DNA of 7,583 bases from Pseudomonadota bacterium (GTDB lineage: Bacteria; Pseudomonadota; Alphaproteobacteria; Rhizobiales; Rhizobiaceae): the NCBI GenBank assembly GCA_023388675.1, contig JAEWFU010000134.1, positions 1 to 7,583 of the forward strand, given 5' to 3'. Below the pieces are notes generated by a model. It ran no database searches. It saw nothing but the letters and a program-made list of their open reading frames with translations, and was not told the origin of the DNA. Numbering within the stretch: position 1 is the first letter of the stretch; every line of letters starts with the position of its first letter. Both the position numbers and the translations under genes were made by a program. Below are positions 6,373-7,583 of this stretch, one piece after another.

Positions 6373-6389
6373 CTGTGAGGGGAAGTACG

Positions 6390-7136
6390 ATGGAAGATGC
6401 AGCACAGCGCGTGCAGAGTTACATTCAGGAAGAGAACCTTGCCGCAGGCGATCGCCTCCCCGCCGAGGTGGTTCTTGCCCAGAAACTGAAGCTGAGCCGC
6501 AATTCGGTGCGCGAGGCCTACGTATCGCTGATCGGCAAGGGGGTGATCCGGCGCAAACACGGGGTCGGCACGTTCGTCGCCAATCCGCCGCTCCTCAACT
6601 CTCTCGGCGGAAGCGTAGGCTTCTGGTCGCTGATCGAAGAAGCAGGTCTCAAGCCTTCGCTTCGGGAACTGGTCCGCGACAAGGTCCAACCTCCAAAAGA
6701 CATCGCCGATCTGCTCGATCTTCCCGCAAGGGCCCCGGCGCCGCGTATGCGCTGGCTGTTTCTGGCCAGCGATACGCCTTGCATCCTCATCGATCATTAT
6801 CCGGCGACCGGCATCCCGCTCGATATTTTCGATCCGATCAACGGTCCCAATGCCGTGCCGCCGTTACGCAACCGCATCGTGGTCGAGGGCGCGACGCTCG
6901 TGACGCGCACCACCGCCGTCAACGCCTCCGCCGAGATAGCCGCCCTGCTCGACGTCGACGAGGGGCAGGCGCTCCTCTCGGGCACGAGCGTCATCGAGGG
7001 GGGCGATGGCCAGGCGGCACTCGCTTCCCGCTCCTGGATGGTGCCGCAGCTCCTCAACAGCCAGCAGGTCATGAGCCTGACCGCCAGTCACTTCCTGAAC
7101 ACCGCCGCCCCTACGCCAAAGGACCCAAACCCATGA
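6390..7136 (+). CDS. GntR family (HutC subfamily) transcriptional regulator with UTRA domain
   Basis: This 248-aa protein has an N-terminal winged helix-turn-helix (about 1-66) with the GntR hallmark GDRLPAEVVLAQKLKLSRNS, then VREAYVSLIGKGVIRRKHGVGTFV. It is followed by a ~160-residue effector domain of the UTRA (chorismate-lyase fold) type, ending near SWMVPQLLNSQ. HutC-type members are usually repressors released by a small molecule related to the neighbouring pathway. The ATG at 6390 is preceded by a strong GAGGGGA Shine-Dalgarno. An in-frame extension back to 6180 would run through the FGE gene and the promoter region, so it is not used. The stop TGA (7134-7136) overlaps the ATG of the binding-protein gene, so the regulator and transporter are translationally coupled. 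The effector is unknown; a sulfate ester or sulfonate is a reasonable guess from context. Confidence 0.92.
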   Translation: MEDAAQRVQSYIQEENLAAGDRLPAEVVLAQKLKLSRNSVREAYVSLIGKGVIRRKHGVGTFVANPPLLNSLGGSVGFWSLIEEAGLKPSLRELVRDKVQPPKDIADLLDLPARAPAPRMRWLFLASDTPCILIDHYPATGIPLDIFDPINGPNAVPPLRNRIVVEGATLVTRTTAVNASAEIAALLDVDEGQALLSGTSVIEGGDGQAALASRSWMVPQLLNSQQVMSLTASHFLNTAAPTPKDPNP

Positions 7137-7583
7137 TGACCTTCCTCCGCTCGCCCCTTGGACTTTTCGCCGGCCTGACGCTCCTGGCCGCGTCGACAGT
7201 CGCGAATGCACAGGACGCTCATACCGTCCGCTTCGGCGTCGACGCCTACACCACCGGCTCGCAGATCTTCGTAGCCGAGGATATGGGCTATTTCGATGAA
7301 GAAGGCATGGACGCGCAGATCACCACGTTCGCAACCGGTGTCGAGGCCATCGATGCGTTGCTCGTGGGGCGGGCCGACATGGCTGTGGGCCTCGATTTCC
7401 CGATTGTCTCGCGCATCCAGGGCGGCAAGCTGACGGTTCTGGCCGGCATTTTCCACACAACGCCCGGCTTTCACAAACTGGTCGTCAGCAACGACATCAA
7501 GGAGCCGTCCGATCTGGTCGGCAAGACGATCGGCATTGCCACCGGCACCGCTGAGCATCTGATCACTATGAAGTATCTCGAGG
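7133..7583 (+). CDS. ABC transporter periplasmic substrate-binding protein (TauA/SsuA/ThiY-NMT1 type), 3' end outside window
   Basis: The first 150 codons are visible. A Sec signal peptide is clear: MMTFLRS, a hydrophobic core GLFAGLTLLAA, and a probable cleavage site after STVANA (residue 26). The mature part has the NMT1/SsuA-like pattern: VRFGVDAYTTGSQIFVAEDM, GYFDEEGMDAQI, a TGVEAIDALLVGRADMAVG segment, and DIKEPSDLVGKTIGIATGT. Such proteins bind sulfonates, sulfate esters, nitrate or thiamine precursors outside the membrane and deliver them to an ABC permease/ATPase pair, expected downstream. The start overlaps the regulator stop as ATGA; a second ATG follows immediately at 7136. A sulfate-ester ligand (compare the Pseudomonas AtsR type) would fit the nearby FGE, but the sequence alone does not decide it. 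Confidence 0.9.
   Translation, partial: MMTFLRSPLGLFAGLTLLAASTVANAQDAHTVRFGVDAYTTGSQIFVAEDMGYFDEEGMDAQITTFATGVEAIDALLVGRADMAVGLDFPIVSRIQGGKLTVLAGIFHTTPGFHKLVVSNDIKEPSDLVGKTIGIATGTAEHLITMKYLE

Noticed and set aside
6180..6389. 70-residue N-terminal extension of the UTRA regulator
   Set aside because: It would overlap the FGE gene and pass through the predicted promoter and palindrome; the ATG at 6390 has a strong Shine-Dalgarno and starts directly at the winged helix.

Overview
The window looks like chromosomal DNA of an alphaproteobacterium, probably Hyphomicrobiales (a Mesorhizobium/Phyllobacteriaceae-like organism). This rests on high GC, codon use strongly biased to G/C at third positions, and the flavour of the proteins (TopIB beside an SDR, a full-length ADP-forming acyl-CoA synthetase/GNAT fusion, a bacterial formylglycine-generating enzyme). 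It is an inference from inspection, not a search. I see no rRNA, tRNA, IS element or CRISPR array.

Layout. (1) 1-1222, plus strand: the C-terminal end of a short-chain dehydrogenase, then a poxvirus-like DNA topoisomerase IB only 5 bp downstream. (2) 1223-5382, minus strand: a catabolic block read right to left. It starts with a decayed C-terminal fragment of a D-threonine-aldolase-like PLP enzyme (about 5084-5305). Next come an intact 892-aa acyl-CoA synthetase (ADP-forming)/GNAT fusion and an intact DapA-superfamily aldolase/dehydratase. It ends with the first ~30 codons of a decayed aldehyde dehydrogenase (about 1228-1318), whose recognisable sequence stops about 6 bp from the topoisomerase stop codon. 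(3) 5383-7583: a sulfatase-maturation formylglycine-generating enzyme (minus strand) faces away from a GntR/HutC-type UTRA regulator (plus strand). The regulator overlaps by ATGA the start of a TauA/SsuA/ThiY-type periplasmic substrate-binding protein, which runs off the window.

How the genes fit together. The FGE, UTRA regulator and ABC binding protein share a short divergent promoter region with an 18-bp near-perfect palindrome placed like an operator. The arrangement suggests regulated acquisition of a sulfate ester or sulfonate, with the sulfatase and the other transporter parts lying beyond the right edge; no sulfatase is visible here. The minus-strand block looks like the remains of a small-molecule catabolic operon that has lost both outer genes while the two middle genes stay intact. 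The most informative signals in the window are these two unannotated gene remnants, one with a visible 11-bp tandem duplication that breaks the frame, and the palindrome. I see no clearly new type of system.
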